DNA from: an uncultured Bacteroidales bacterium
Lineage (GTDB): Bacteria; Bacteroidota; Bacteroidia; Bacteroidales; F082
NCBI GenBank assembly: GCA_900317055.1
Contig: ONFF01000001.1
Span: 44,259 to 108,258, forward strand
Reading direction: 5' to 3'
Length of the DNA: 64,000 bases
Shown here: positions 54,119-62,123 of the stretch, piece by piece
Numbering within the stretch: position 1 is the stretch's first letter
Layout of the letters: each line of letters opens with the position of its first letter
The notes under the pieces: model-generated
Told to the model about the DNA's origin: nothing
What the model saw: only the letters and a program-made list of their open reading frames with translations
Databases searched by the model: none
Made by a program: the position numbers and the translations under genes

Positions 54119-55285
54119 ATGACACACCTGCGAATTAGAAACATTGGCCCTCTGAAAGACACTGGCTACATCCCGATAACAAACATTATGCTCATTATTG
54201 GAGAGCAAAGCGTTGGGAAAAGCACTTTTATGAAAGTCTTAAGCTTTTGTCGATGGATTGAAAAAAAAGTCATGCTTCAAAAGTTTGACGACATTATTGT
54301 TAAAGGTGGCTTTATTAAACAACTTAAGGAATTTCATAAGTTAAGTGACGAGTATTTTAAAAACGGAGAGCCCTACGTTGAATACACGAGTGATGTTGTT
54401 AGTATTATCCACAAAGGGCTTAATACCAAAACAAAAATCTCAAAGATAGAAAACAGCAAGCGTCATAATACGAAAATCACTTATATTCCAGCCGAAAGAA
54501 ACCTTCTTTCTGTCATACCTAACTTGGACAACAAGTATAAAGTGTCATCATACGACTCCATGTTCAACTGTGCTATGGAGTTTTCTGAGGCAAATACCGT
54601 TTTCACAAAAAAGAATCCATTAAAACTTGCATTTGCAGAGGACATGGAGTATTATCACGATGGATTCAACGACTATGTTAAACTGCAAAAAACGAATACC
54701 GCTTTGCTTTTGGAACACACTTCCAGTGGTATACAATCCACAGTGCCTGTTTCTGTACTTGTGCATTATTTATGTTATATTACGGGAATGCCTTCTCGTC
54801 GCACCCCTCGCATGGTTCAGAGTGATAGTGACCTTGACTTTAGTTCGGAGAATCAATCTAATCGATTAAACTACTATAACTATCCTCAACTTTTCATCGA
54901 AGAACCTGAACAACATCTTTACCCCACATCGCAAGCAAGATTGTTGCGTGATATCATATCACAGTTTTCTGTGGCATTGGATAAAACAGGATATCCAGGA
55001 TACGTAGTAATGACTTCTCATAGTCCTTATATTTTGACTCAATTGAATGTTCTCCTAAAAGCAAGAAAGGCTTTTGGTAAGAATAGAAAAGAGACTCTAA
55101 AGATTATTTCTGAAGATTGCATTCTTCCATTGAAATACTATTCTGCTTATTTTGTGACTCAAAATGGCCAAATGGAGAATATGATGGATGGTAAGACTGG
55201 ACTAATAAAAGGAGAATATCTTGATGCCATATCTGATACAACAGAGGATGAATTAAACCGTTTAAACGACATTATCTATGGCTAA
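54119..55285 (+). CDS. AAA/ABC-type ATPase (AAA_15/OLD-like, no TOPRIM)
   Basis: 388 residues of the SMC/ABC-like class. Walker A GEQSVGKS (28-35), a conserved IPAERN (123-128), signature-like TSSGIQS (201-207), Walker B LFIEEPEQHLYP (258-269) and an H-loop TSHSPY (299-304). Helical inserts separate Walker A from the signature. There is no C-terminal TOPRIM nuclease, unlike OLD or GajA; the next gene may supply the effector. ATG at 54119 (MTHLRIRNIGPL) was chosen; the open frame further upstream starts inside the promoter. The stop overlaps the next gene by 8 nt. Probable anti-phage or conflict ATPase (inference). Confidence 0.8.
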   Translation: MTHLRIRNIGPLKDTGYIPITNIMLIIGEQSVGKSTFMKVLSFCRWIEKKVMLQKFDDIIVKGGFIKQLKEFHKLSDEYFKNGEPYVEYTSDVVSIIHKGLNTKTKISKIENSKRHNTKITYIPAERNLLSVIPNLDNKYKVSSYDSMFNCAMEFSEANTVFTKKNPLKLAFAEDMEYYHDGFNDYVKLQKTNTALLLEHTSSGIQSTVPVSVLVHYLCYITGMPSRRTPRMVQSDSDLDFSSENQSNRLNYYNYPQLFIEEPEQHLYPTSQARLLRDIISQFSVALDKTGYPGYVVMTSHSPYILTQLNVLLKARKAFGKNRKETLKIISEDCILPLKYYSAYFVTQNGQMENMMDGKTGLIKGEYLDAISDTTEDELNRLNDIIYG

Positions 55286-55754
55286 GAAAGAAACTGAGAC
55301 CATCATCAACACGAATTTGAAGTCATACAAAGCGGATACTCCTCTTGGTGAACGAAAGATTGTTGCTACATCTGAAAAAGGAAAGACATACAGAATAAAG
55401 TTTGACAAAATTAAGCCAAGTGCAGTTTATGCTATTGATGGGAATATTATTACAGAGGGAGATAAATGTGATAAATTAGTTCTCGTCGAGTCAAATATTT
55501 CCCAAAACACATGGATAGAAATCTTTGTTGAACTTAAAGGGAAGGACGTGGATCACGCAGTAACCCAACTCAAGGCCACTGTTGATAAGCCTGTTTTTAA
55601 ACATAATACGATAGAGAAATTATGGGCGCGGATTGTGGCTCAAAGTTATCCCAAAAACACAGGCAATTCTACAATTGAGAGAGCAAGAGACTATTTTCGA
55701 AAGAAAAACATCGACTTTAAGCAAGGCAGAATTGTATTAGAGGAGACAGTGTAA
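55278..55754 (+). CDS. Small PD-(D/E)XK-like protein paired with the ATPase
   Basis: 158 residues, no signal peptide. The middle reads as a PD-(D/E)XK nuclease core: KCDKLVLVE (D65), a strand WIEIFVELKG with E85-x-K87, and a helix DHAVTQLKAT with H93 and Q97. The D-(20)-ExK-(9)-Q spacing fits restriction-type and Holliday-type nucleases. The C terminus is basic. Its start overlaps the ATPase stop by 8 nt, which implies coupled translation and a joint complex. The nuclease call comes from motif reading only; the closest family is unknown. Confidence 0.6.
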   Translation: MAKKETETIINTNLKSYKADTPLGERKIVATSEKGKTYRIKFDKIKPSAVYAIDGNIITEGDKCDKLVLVESNISQNTWIEIFVELKGKDVDHAVTQLKATVDKPVFKHNTIEKLWARIVAQSYPKNTGNSTIERARDYFRKKNIDFKQGRIVLEETV

Positions 55755-55764
55755 AGGTTTGACA

Positions 55765-55953
55765 TTTGATGTATTTTGGCGACGTGGTTGATGGTCGGAT
55801 GGAATTGTCAGAAATAGGGGATATGCATTACAATTCATTGGTAAAATCCCGGAAATCAATGATAATGTTGCGGTCCCTGAATTTGTGGTGATGCCGAATC
55901 ATGTTCACATGATTGTTATTATTGACAATCCAATTGAATGGCCTGATGATGAG
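55765..55953 (+). pseudogene. Broken REP-associated tyrosine transposase (RAYT, Y1/TnpA-REP)
   Basis: Two pieces of a RAYT in different frames. YFGDVVDGRMELSEIG (frame of 55772) matches the family start after the first strands, and KIPEINDNVAVPEFVVMPNHVHMIVII (frame of 55885, split here across the site) carries the HUH motif N-H-V-H. The 5' part and everything after the HUH strand, including the catalytic Tyr helix, are lost. It is cut directly by a REP array of the family probably mobilised by such enzymes. Not functional. Confidence 0.8.
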
Positions 55954-56147
55954 CGGCTGCCCCAATGGGACAGCCCTACAACCCCAACGGGGTACGACAA
56001 TCCCGATGGTGGGTTTGTAGGGCTGTCGTACAGCCGCCTAGGAAATGATGACGATTATCGGCTGCCACGGTGTGACAGCCCTACAGCCCCAACGGAAACT
56101 TTATGCCCAATGGCTGGTCTGTAGGGCTGTCGTACCACGGCAGCCGC
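55954..56147. repeat. REP/BIME array (TGTAGGGCTGTC family)
   Basis: Four units in alternating orientation: 55954-55980 (reverse), 56016-56037 (forward), 56059-56085 (reverse) and 56120-56147 (forward). Each carries TGTAGGGCTGTC..GCCGC or its complement. Unit 3 (CGGCTGCCACGGTGTGACAG) matches the right half of 6801-6873. Together with the RAYT remnant it fills the gap 55755-56190. Confidence 0.9.
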
Positions 56148-56190
56148 AATCATATTAGCCGCAAAATTATTCAATGGAATTGGTAAAAAT

Positions 56191-56222
56191 AAAAAAATAG
56201 GATGACCATTTGGCCATCCTAT
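56191..56222 (-). terminator. Terminator of the secG unit
   Basis: Reverse strand: ATAGGATGGCC / GGTCATCCTAT stem followed by T7. It lies 24 bp beyond the secG stop. Confidence 0.8.
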
Positions 56223-56246
56223 ATCATTTGCTCGATTGTCTGTTTA

Positions 56247-56621
56247 TTATTCTGCCGGAGCCTCGGCTGGAGCTTCAGTGGCTTCAGCAGGAGCATCGGA
56301 TGAAGCTGGCATATCAGTCGTGGCTGCAGGAGTTTCCACAGTGGGAAGCGGAGCAATCACATTCTCCAGTTCGCTCTTGGGAGTGCCTTCTTTGGAGTTC
56401 TTGGGGAGCGTAATGCTCGAAAGGAGGCAAAGCACCACCAAGATAGCACCCAAAGTCCATGTGGCTTTCTCAAGGAAATCGCTCGTCTGACGCACGCCCA
56501 TCATCTGGTTGGCACCTCCGAAATTGGAGACCAAACCGCCACCTTTTGAGTTCTGAACCAGAACGATCAATCCTAATAACACACTGACAAACAAGATTGT
56601 AATTACTAATGCTGTGTACAT
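56247..56621 (-). CDS. secG: Preprotein translocase subunit SecG
   Basis: 124 residues. Two membrane helices (about 3-24 and 53-74) with the SecG loop LIVLVQNSKGGGLVSNFGG between them. A Pro/Ala/Glu-rich C-terminal tail (about 85-124, EAPAEAPAE end) is typical of Bacteroidota SecG. It assists SecYE in Sec-dependent export. Last gene of the minus-strand unit, 26 nt after the TPR protein. Confidence 0.95.
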   Translation of the reverse strand: MYTALVITILFVSVLLGLIVLVQNSKGGGLVSNFGGANQMMGVRQTSDFLEKATWTLGAILVVLCLLSSITLPKNSKEGTPKSELENVIAPLPTVETPAATTDMPASSDAPAEATEAPAEAPAE

Positions 56622-56647
56622 TTTTATAGATTTAATGATTAATTTTC

Positions 56648-57454
56648 TTAGCTTTCTTGGAGCCGTTTAATTTGGGCTGCAAAATAACGACTTTTTTCTG
56701 GATAATGCAAGCCTAATTTTTCATAAATTGAAATAGCCTTTTCAATATACCCCTGTTTTTCATAAATCTTGGCCAAAGTCTCACTTACGATGTTCTCCTG
56801 GTCGATGATGCTATTTTGTGCCACCGAGATAGGATTGTAGAACTCGGCTTTGGGTCTGGAGATGGTCGGGTTTTCGAGTATAAACTTATCTATCAGCTCT
56901 TTGCGCGACAACTTCTTGGGCTTCGGCTTTTCAATCTCTTTCTGCTGTTTTTCGGTTTCGATTTCTTTCAGACGGTTGGCGATGATGGCTTTCAGCTCAT
57001 CTAACGACTTGCGTTTTTCCTCGAGCAAGGCCATCTCGGCGGAGAGTTCCTCATGGCTTCCGCTGAGGTCGATTTCAGGGATGATGAAGACTTTTTCGCG
57101 GATGATACGGCTGTTCTGCTCTTCTTTCGGCTCTGTGGATTCGGTGTCGGAGTGGACGGGCTCGGCAGGTACAATCTCATCGGGCAGGGCAGGCACTTCA
57201 GGCTCGCTTGTCCAGCGGTGGCGGGCGATGAGGGTGAAGAGGCGCAGCTTGTCGCGGTTGGGCATGATGGCCGCCGTATGTCTCAGCTGACTCTCGTAGC
57301 GCTTGTCGTCGGTGTTCTGGTAGGCGATGGTCAACAAGGCCTGCCCGATGGCGAAGTAGGGATAATCCGCCACCAGTTGCTCCATCTCCTGCACGGCTCC
57401 GTCTTTCAGCGTCTCTGGCCGCGCCATGTATCCTATCAGTTGCTTGCTGTCCAT
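56648..57454 (-). CDS. TPR-like conserved Bacteroidota protein
   Basis: 268 residues, cytosolic or peripheral. The N-terminal helical part (LIGYMARPETLKDGAVQEMEQLVADYPYFAIGQALLTIAYQ) is common to a conserved Bacteroidota family of unknown role. A charged coiled-coil follows (about 130-190, LEEKRKSLDELKAIIANRLKEIE), and one tetratricopeptide unit ends it (IYEKQGYIEKAISIYEKLGLHYPEKSRYFAAQI). It sits between lptE and secG, an order often seen in this phylum, which hints at an envelope-biogenesis role. Confidence 0.75.
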   Translation of the reverse strand: MDSKQLIGYMARPETLKDGAVQEMEQLVADYPYFAIGQALLTIAYQNTDDKRYESQLRHTAAIMPNRDKLRLFTLIARHRWTSEPEVPALPDEIVPAEPVHSDTESTEPKEEQNSRIIREKVFIIPEIDLSGSHEELSAEMALLEEKRKSLDELKAIIANRLKEIETEKQQKEIEKPKPKKLSRKELIDKFILENPTISRPKAEFYNPISVAQNSIIDQENIVSETLAKIYEKQGYIEKAISIYEKLGLHYPEKSRYFAAQIKRLQES

Positions 57455-57508
57455 CTTATTTTCAGTTGAGACGCACGGCCGTGCGTCTTTACACTTTTCT
57501 TGTTTTAT

Positions 57509-58018
57509 TTACCAGTTTACTAATGCCTTATTGAATATGTCTTCCACCAATTGCTCAATGATTGTCGAGGTGAGTGATTCCTGCACCGAGTTCAAGTCTT
57601 GGTCGCTGGGGTAGTCCTCATAGCGCGAGAAGGATTGTTCGAAGTCTTTGGTGTCGTCGATGCGGTTGCTGAAACGCACTTGTACCGTGACGGTAAGTCG
57701 GTTCATGGCCGCGGTTTGCCCTGAGGTGATGGCAACGGGGGTGGTCTTGTAGTCGGTGATTTCGCCTTCGAAAGCGATGTCGCCGCCAGTCTCCACCATA
57801 TCCAAGGTGGTTTGGTTGGTCATGGCGTCGCGCAAGGCATTGGTGAAGTTGTTGCTCAGCATCGGGTTGACGAGCTGGGCGTGGTTGGGGAAATACTGCA
57901 CCGAAACGGTCTTGGCCTCGGCGGGAATCGATGCGCCCGAGAAGGAATAGATGCCACAACCTTGGCAAACGAGCGCCAAAGCCAACACCATAACCGCTAT
58001 TTTTGCCTTCAACCTCAT
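57509..58018 (-). CDS. lptE: LPS-assembly lipoprotein LptE
   Basis: 169 residues. Lipobox VCQGC (Cys21) after a signal peptide. The mature start GIYSFSGASIPAEAKTVSVQYFPN is the Bacteroidota LptE hallmark, and IEGEITDYKTTPVAI-type text and NWRFEQSF-like FEQSFSRYEDYP follow. LptE plugs LptD in the outer membrane. Its ATG overlaps the stop of the sigma-54 activator gene by 4 nt (ATGA), so the two are translationally coupled. Confidence 0.9.
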   Translation of the reverse strand: MRLKAKIAVMVLALALVCQGCGIYSFSGASIPAEAKTVSVQYFPNHAQLVNPMLSNNFTNALRDAMTNQTTLDMVETGGDIAFEGEITDYKTTPVAITSGQTAAMNRLTVTVQVRFSNRIDDTKDFEQSFSRYEDYPSDQDLNSVQESLTSTIIEQLVEDIFNKALVNW

Positions 58019-59262
58019 AGATTTATGCCGTATTCGTTGATCTTTCTGTACAAAGTGCGTTCGCTGATGCCCAAAGCCTTGGCAGCGTCTTTGCGCTTGC
58101 CTCTGTGGGTTTCCAATGCCTTGATAATCATCTCTTTTTCGTGATGCTCTAGCGATAGCGTTTCGGTCGTGTGGGCCGATGAGCCTGTCGAAACGCCCCC
58201 ATAGGTCTCTTCGGCCGGAACGAATTCGGCAAATTCCTGCTCATTGTCCTCGGGCTTGTTTTGGTTCACACGGGTCACTACGGTGTCGCCGATTTGGGTC
58301 ACTGGCGTAGCTTGGACATAATTGGTTTCAGCTGGGCGACCATTGTTCATGTTGTTGACCTGGGCGCGCAACTCGGCGATGTCCTTCTTCATGTCGAAAA
58401 GCACACGATAAAGCAGGTCGCGCTCCGACATTCCTTCAGGAGTGTCCTCGCGCGGCAAGAGTATAGGTAAGTTGCTTTGTACCCTGACCGGCAGATACTT
58501 AACCAAGGTCTCCGCTGTGATGGTACGTTCGGTTTCCATGATGGAAATCTGCTCTGTGACATTCTTCAGCTGGCGCACATTGCCGTCCCAGCGGTAGTGT
58601 TCCATCATCTTCATCGCATCTGGGGTCATTGTGATGGCGGGGATGTGGTTGCGCTCAGCGAAGTCGGCGGCAAACTTTCTGAATAGCAGCGGGATGTCGG
58701 CCTTTCTTTCGCGCAAGGCGGGGATGTGAATCGGGATGGTGTTCAACCTATAGTATAAGTCCTCGCGGAAACGGCCTTTTTCGATGGCTAAGGGTAGGTC
58801 CACATTGGTGGCGGCCACGATTCTGACATTGGTCTTCATCACCTTGGAGCCGCCTACGCGGATGAACTCGCCGTTTTCGAGCACACGCAACAGTCTCGCT
58901 TGGGTGGAGAGGGGCAGTTCGCCGACCTCGTCCAAAAACAAGGTGCCTTTGTCGGCAATCTCGAAGTAACCTTTGCGCTCGCCTACAGCACCGGTGAATG
59001 CACCTTTCTCGTGACCGAACAGCTCCGAGTCGATGGTGCCTTCGGGGATGGCACCGCAGTTCACGGCGAAGTATTGGCCGTGCTTGCGTGCGCTATTCTG
59101 GTGGATGATCTTCGGAAACACATCTTTACCTGTGCCGCTCTCGCCCGTGATGAGCACGGTGAGGTCGGTAGCGGCCACCTGTGCTGCAATGCCGATGGCA
59201 CGATCCAACTCAGGGTCGGTGCCGATGATGCCGAAGGTCCGTTTTATTGCTTGTACGTCCAT
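58015..59262 (-). CDS. Sigma-54-dependent transcriptional activator
   Basis: 415 residues. The AAA+ domain comes first: Walker A GESGTGKD (40-47), the sigma-54 loop GAFTGA (87-92), Walker B TLFLDE (107-112) and the arginine region to about 250. A linker follows, then a Fis-type helix-turn-helix (about 370-415, KRKDAAKALGISERTLYRKINEYG). There is no receiver or PAS sensor domain, so it may act constitutively or respond through a partner. It is coupled to lptE, suggesting a link to envelope genes. Target promoters are unknown. Confidence 0.93.
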   Translation of the reverse strand: MDVQAIKRTFGIIGTDPELDRAIGIAAQVAATDLTVLITGESGTGKDVFPKIIHQNSARKHGQYFAVNCGAIPEGTIDSELFGHEKGAFTGAVGERKGYFEIADKGTLFLDEVGELPLSTQARLLRVLENGEFIRVGGSKVMKTNVRIVAATNVDLPLAIEKGRFREDLYYRLNTIPIHIPALRERKADIPLLFRKFAADFAERNHIPAITMTPDAMKMMEHYRWDGNVRQLKNVTEQISIMETERTITAETLVKYLPVRVQSNLPILLPREDTPEGMSERDLLYRVLFDMKKDIAELRAQVNNMNNGRPAETNYVQATPVTQIGDTVVTRVNQNKPEDNEQEFAEFVPAEETYGGVSTGSSAHTTETLSLEHHEKEMIIKALETHRGKRKDAAKALGISERTLYRKINEYGINL

Positions 59263-59275
59263 GTTTCTTTAATTC

Positions 59276-59360
59276 GGAATGCGGAATGTTGAATGCGGAA
59301 TGTCGCTATGCGACGCTTGGCATCGCCCCATTCAGCATTCCTCATTCAGCATTCTGCATT
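59276..59360. repeat. Inverted repeat with arms of 7-nt tandem units
   Basis: Left arm: GGAATGC, GGAATGT, TGAATGC, GGAATGT (59276-59303, exact steps of 7). Right arm: CATTCAG, CATTCCT, CATTCAG, CATTCTG, CATT (59329-59360, exact steps of 7). The centre TCGCTATGCGACGC folds by itself. Lies between pheT and the sigma-54 activator. Confidence 0.85.
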
Positions 59361-61828
59361 TATCTCAAAACTCCTCCCAACTGCTGTTCAAATGCTCCTT
59401 GAATCTTCCCCATTGTCTTCTCAATCACCTTGTCGGTGAGGGTGGTGGTGGGCGACATCAAGACGAAGCTCATGGCGTACTGTTTCTTGCCTGCGGGGAT
59501 TTTCTCGCCTTCGTATACGTCGAAGAGGCTCATGGATTGCAGGATCTTGTTTTCGGCGGCCATGGCGACTTTCTTGACTTCGTCGAAAGTGACGTTCTTG
59601 TCGAAAATCATGGCGAGGTCGCGGCGCACAGCGGGGAACTTCGACAGCGGCTCGAAGTGCACTTCCTTGGCCTTGGCCAGGCATTGCATCATCAGCGTCC
59701 AGTTGAAGGTGGCGTAGAACACATCTTTCTTCAGGTCGAAGTGCTTCAAGGTCTTCTTGCTGAGCTTGCCGAGGGTGACAATCTCCTTGCCGTCGACGCA
59801 ATAGGTGGTCGCATAGTCGAAATGCGGCAGGTTGGCTTCCTTGGCTTCCAAAGCCTTGAAGTCGAACTTGAAGTGGTTGAGCACGCCCATGAGGTATTCC
59901 TTCAGGTCGAAGTAGTCGAGGGCCTTGCTCGGGGCATTCCACAACTCGGCTTGTTTGTTGCCGGTGAGGAAGAGGTCAAGGCAGGTGTGCTCGTTATAGG
60001 GTTTGAGCGGCTTGGTCTCGTCGCCGACTTTGCTTGCATCGAAGAAATACACACTGCCGAACTCGAAGAACTTCATGTCGCTGACCTTGCGGTTCTGGTT
60101 GAAAGCGATGCTTTCCAAACCACCCCACATCAGGGTCTGTCGCATCACGTTGAGGTCGCTGCTGAGCGGGTTCAAAATCTTCACGTTTTGGGCCGGGTCG
60201 AAGGCGGGGAAGGCCTCGCTGTAAGCGGCCTTGGTGAGTGAGTTGTTCATGATCTCGTAGAAGCCGTTGGCGACGAGCATGTCGCTGATTTTCTGCTGCA
60301 TCTTGTCGGCATCGGGCTTCGTAGCGCGGCTGATGGAGGCGTGGATGCGGCTCGGGATTTCGATGTTGTCGTAGCCGTAGATGCGGAGGATTTCCTCGAC
60401 CACATCGGCGGGACGGGTCACATCGACCTTGCTGGTGTGTACATCGACGACCACATGCTTGTCGTCTTGCTCAACGACTTGGCACTCAAGGCTCTTCAGT
60501 ATGTTGACGGCTTGGACGGGGTCAATGACCTTACCAGCCAGTTTGTTCAGGTAGTCAAATTTCAGGTCCACGCGGGCAGGGGCGAAGTCGCCGTTCTTCA
60601 CGTCCTTGATCTCGGAAGAAATCGTTCCGCCGGCCAGCTCCTTAATTAATAAGGCGGCACGTTTCAGGGCGAAGAGGGTGATGTTGGGGTCGGCGCCACG
60701 CTCGTAACGGAATGAGGCGTCGGTCTGCAGGCCGTGGAACTTCGAGGTCTTACGGATGCTGGTGGGGTTGAAATAGGCACTCTCGAGGAAGACGTTGGTG
60801 GTCTCCATGGTCACACCTGATTTCTGTCCGCCAAACACACCGGCGATGCACATAGGCTCTTCGGCGTTGCAAATCATCAGGTTACGGATGTTGAGTTTGC
60901 GTTCCACGCCGTCCAAGGTGATGAAAGGCGTGCCTTCGGGCAGGCATTTCACCACGACTTTCTTGCCAGTGATCTTGTCGGCATCGAAGGCGTGCATGGG
61001 CTGGCCGACTTCCATCAGCACGTAGTTGGTGATGTCGACGATGTTGTTGATGCTGCGGATGCCGACGGCGGCAAGGCGATTCTTCAGCCATGCCGGTGAT
61101 TCGCCGACTTTCACGCCGCTGACGGTCACGCCCGAGTAGCGCGGGCAGGCCTGTGTGTCTTCAACAACCACATCGATGTCTAGGTTGTGGTTTTCCACCT
61201 TGAAGTCATCCACTGAGGGGCGGATGAGGTGGTATTTCGTGGTGTTCTCGCGCTGGTTGAGGGCGGCCACAAGGTCGCGGGCCGAGCCGATGTGCGAGGT
61301 GGCGTCGCTGCGGTTGGCAGTGAGTCCGATTTCAATGGTATAGTCCTCTTCTACAGGGAAATAGAACGAGGCTGGCTTGCCCACTTCGTAATCATCGGGC
61401 AGCACCATAATGCCTTCGTGCGAGGAGCCAAGTTGCAGCTCGTCTTCGGCGCAGATCATACCTTCAGAGACCTCGCCACGGATCTTACCTTTCTTGATGG
61501 TGATATGTTCGTCGCCAATCCAGAGTTCGGTGTTGATGGTGGCCACGAGCACCTTCTGACCAGCTGCCACGTTGGGTGCACCGCACACGATGTGCAAGGG
61601 CTCCTCGCCGCCGACATCGACGGTGGTGATGTGCAGGTGGTCGGAGTTGGGGTGGTCGATGCAGGTGAGCACCTTACCCACGACGACACCTTTCAAGGCG
61701 CCTTTCACCGACTCAAAACGCTCAAGGTCTTCCACTTCAAGGCCCGTCGAGGTGAGCAGTTCGCTGACTTTCTCGGCCGGATAATCGCAGTTGACATATT
61801 GTTTCAACCAGTTATAAGAGATTTTCAT
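59360..61828 (-). CDS. pheT: Phenylalanine--tRNA ligase beta subunit
   Basis: 822 residues, the full bacterial form. The N-terminal EMAP-type tRNA-binding domain (about 40-150, VVVGKVLTCIDHPNSDHLHITTVDVG) is followed by the B3/B4 editing domain (about 210-385), the B5 domain (about 405-475), the catalytic-like core and the ferredoxin-fold anticodon-binding domain (about 730-822, PLSKFPAVRRDLAMIFDKNV). It pairs with PheS, whose gene is not in the window. Its leader of about 80 nt holds a perfect hairpin at 61865-61885. Confidence 0.97.
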   Translation of the reverse strand: MKISYNWLKQYVNCDYPAEKVSELLTSTGLEVEDLERFESVKGALKGVVVGKVLTCIDHPNSDHLHITTVDVGGEEPLHIVCGAPNVAAGQKVLVATINTELWIGDEHITIKKGKIRGEVSEGMICAEDELQLGSSHEGIMVLPDDYEVGKPASFYFPVEEDYTIEIGLTANRSDATSHIGSARDLVAALNQRENTTKYHLIRPSVDDFKVENHNLDIDVVVEDTQACPRYSGVTVSGVKVGESPAWLKNRLAAVGIRSINNIVDITNYVLMEVGQPMHAFDADKITGKKVVVKCLPEGTPFITLDGVERKLNIRNLMICNAEEPMCIAGVFGGQKSGVTMETTNVFLESAYFNPTSIRKTSKFHGLQTDASFRYERGADPNITLFALKRAALLIKELAGGTISSEIKDVKNGDFAPARVDLKFDYLNKLAGKVIDPVQAVNILKSLECQVVEQDDKHVVVDVHTSKVDVTRPADVVEEILRIYGYDNIEIPSRIHASISRATKPDADKMQQKISDMLVANGFYEIMNNSLTKAAYSEAFPAFDPAQNVKILNPLSSDLNVMRQTLMWGGLESIAFNQNRKVSDMKFFEFGSVYFFDASKVGDETKPLKPYNEHTCLDLFLTGNKQAELWNAPSKALDYFDLKEYLMGVLNHFKFDFKALEAKEANLPHFDYATTYCVDGKEIVTLGKLSKKTLKHFDLKKDVFYATFNWTLMMQCLAKAKEVHFEPLSKFPAVRRDLAMIFDKNVTFDEVKKVAMAAENKILQSMSLFDVYEGEKIPAGKKQYAMSFVLMSPTTTLTDKVIEKTMGKIQGAFEQQLGGVLR

Positions 61829-61864
61829 TTTATTTGTATTTGTTTGATTTTCAATCCATTGTTA

Positions 61865-61885
61865 CAAACTGCGTCTCGCAGTTTG
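61865..61885. repeat. Perfect hairpin in the pheT leader
   Basis: CAAACTGCG-TCT-CGCAGTTTG, 9-bp stem, 36 nt upstream of the pheT ATG and downstream of its promoter box. There is no U-tract, so it is not a terminator. Confidence 0.65.
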
Positions 61886-61910
61886 CCTAAATTTCGCTTT
61901 TACGAAACGG

Positions 61911-61918
61911 CAAAAATA
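61911..61918 (-). promoter_or_regulatory. -7 promoter box for pheT
   Basis: Reverse strand reads TATTTTTG, 82 nt before the ATG at 61828. Confidence 0.6.
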
Positions 61919-62049
61919 CAAAAAACTGACAAAATGGCACGAAATATTTTTTGGTGTATAAAAACTATTTTGATGAATGGGAAAGAGTCACACCTAATAT
62001 AATTAATCTTTTTCCCGTCCACTTTTGCAGAAGGTTCGGAAAAATATGT

Positions 62050-62057
62050 TATCTTTG
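62050..62057 (+). promoter_or_regulatory. Promoter for the pseudokinase gene
   Basis: TATCTTTG, with TTTG at 62024-62027 as -33 (spacing 22). The leader contains a small CCTGC-n6-GCAGG hairpin (62077-62092). Confidence 0.7.
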
Positions 62058-62123
62058 CGCCCAAATCGCATGATGGGTCCTGCCTATTGCAGGGCTTATC
62101 TATGGATAAATACATTGTGAAGA

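Noticed and set aside
61829-61910. T-box or attenuator ahead of pheT
   Set aside because: No T-box bulge sequence, no leader peptide with Phe codons and no terminator U-tract.
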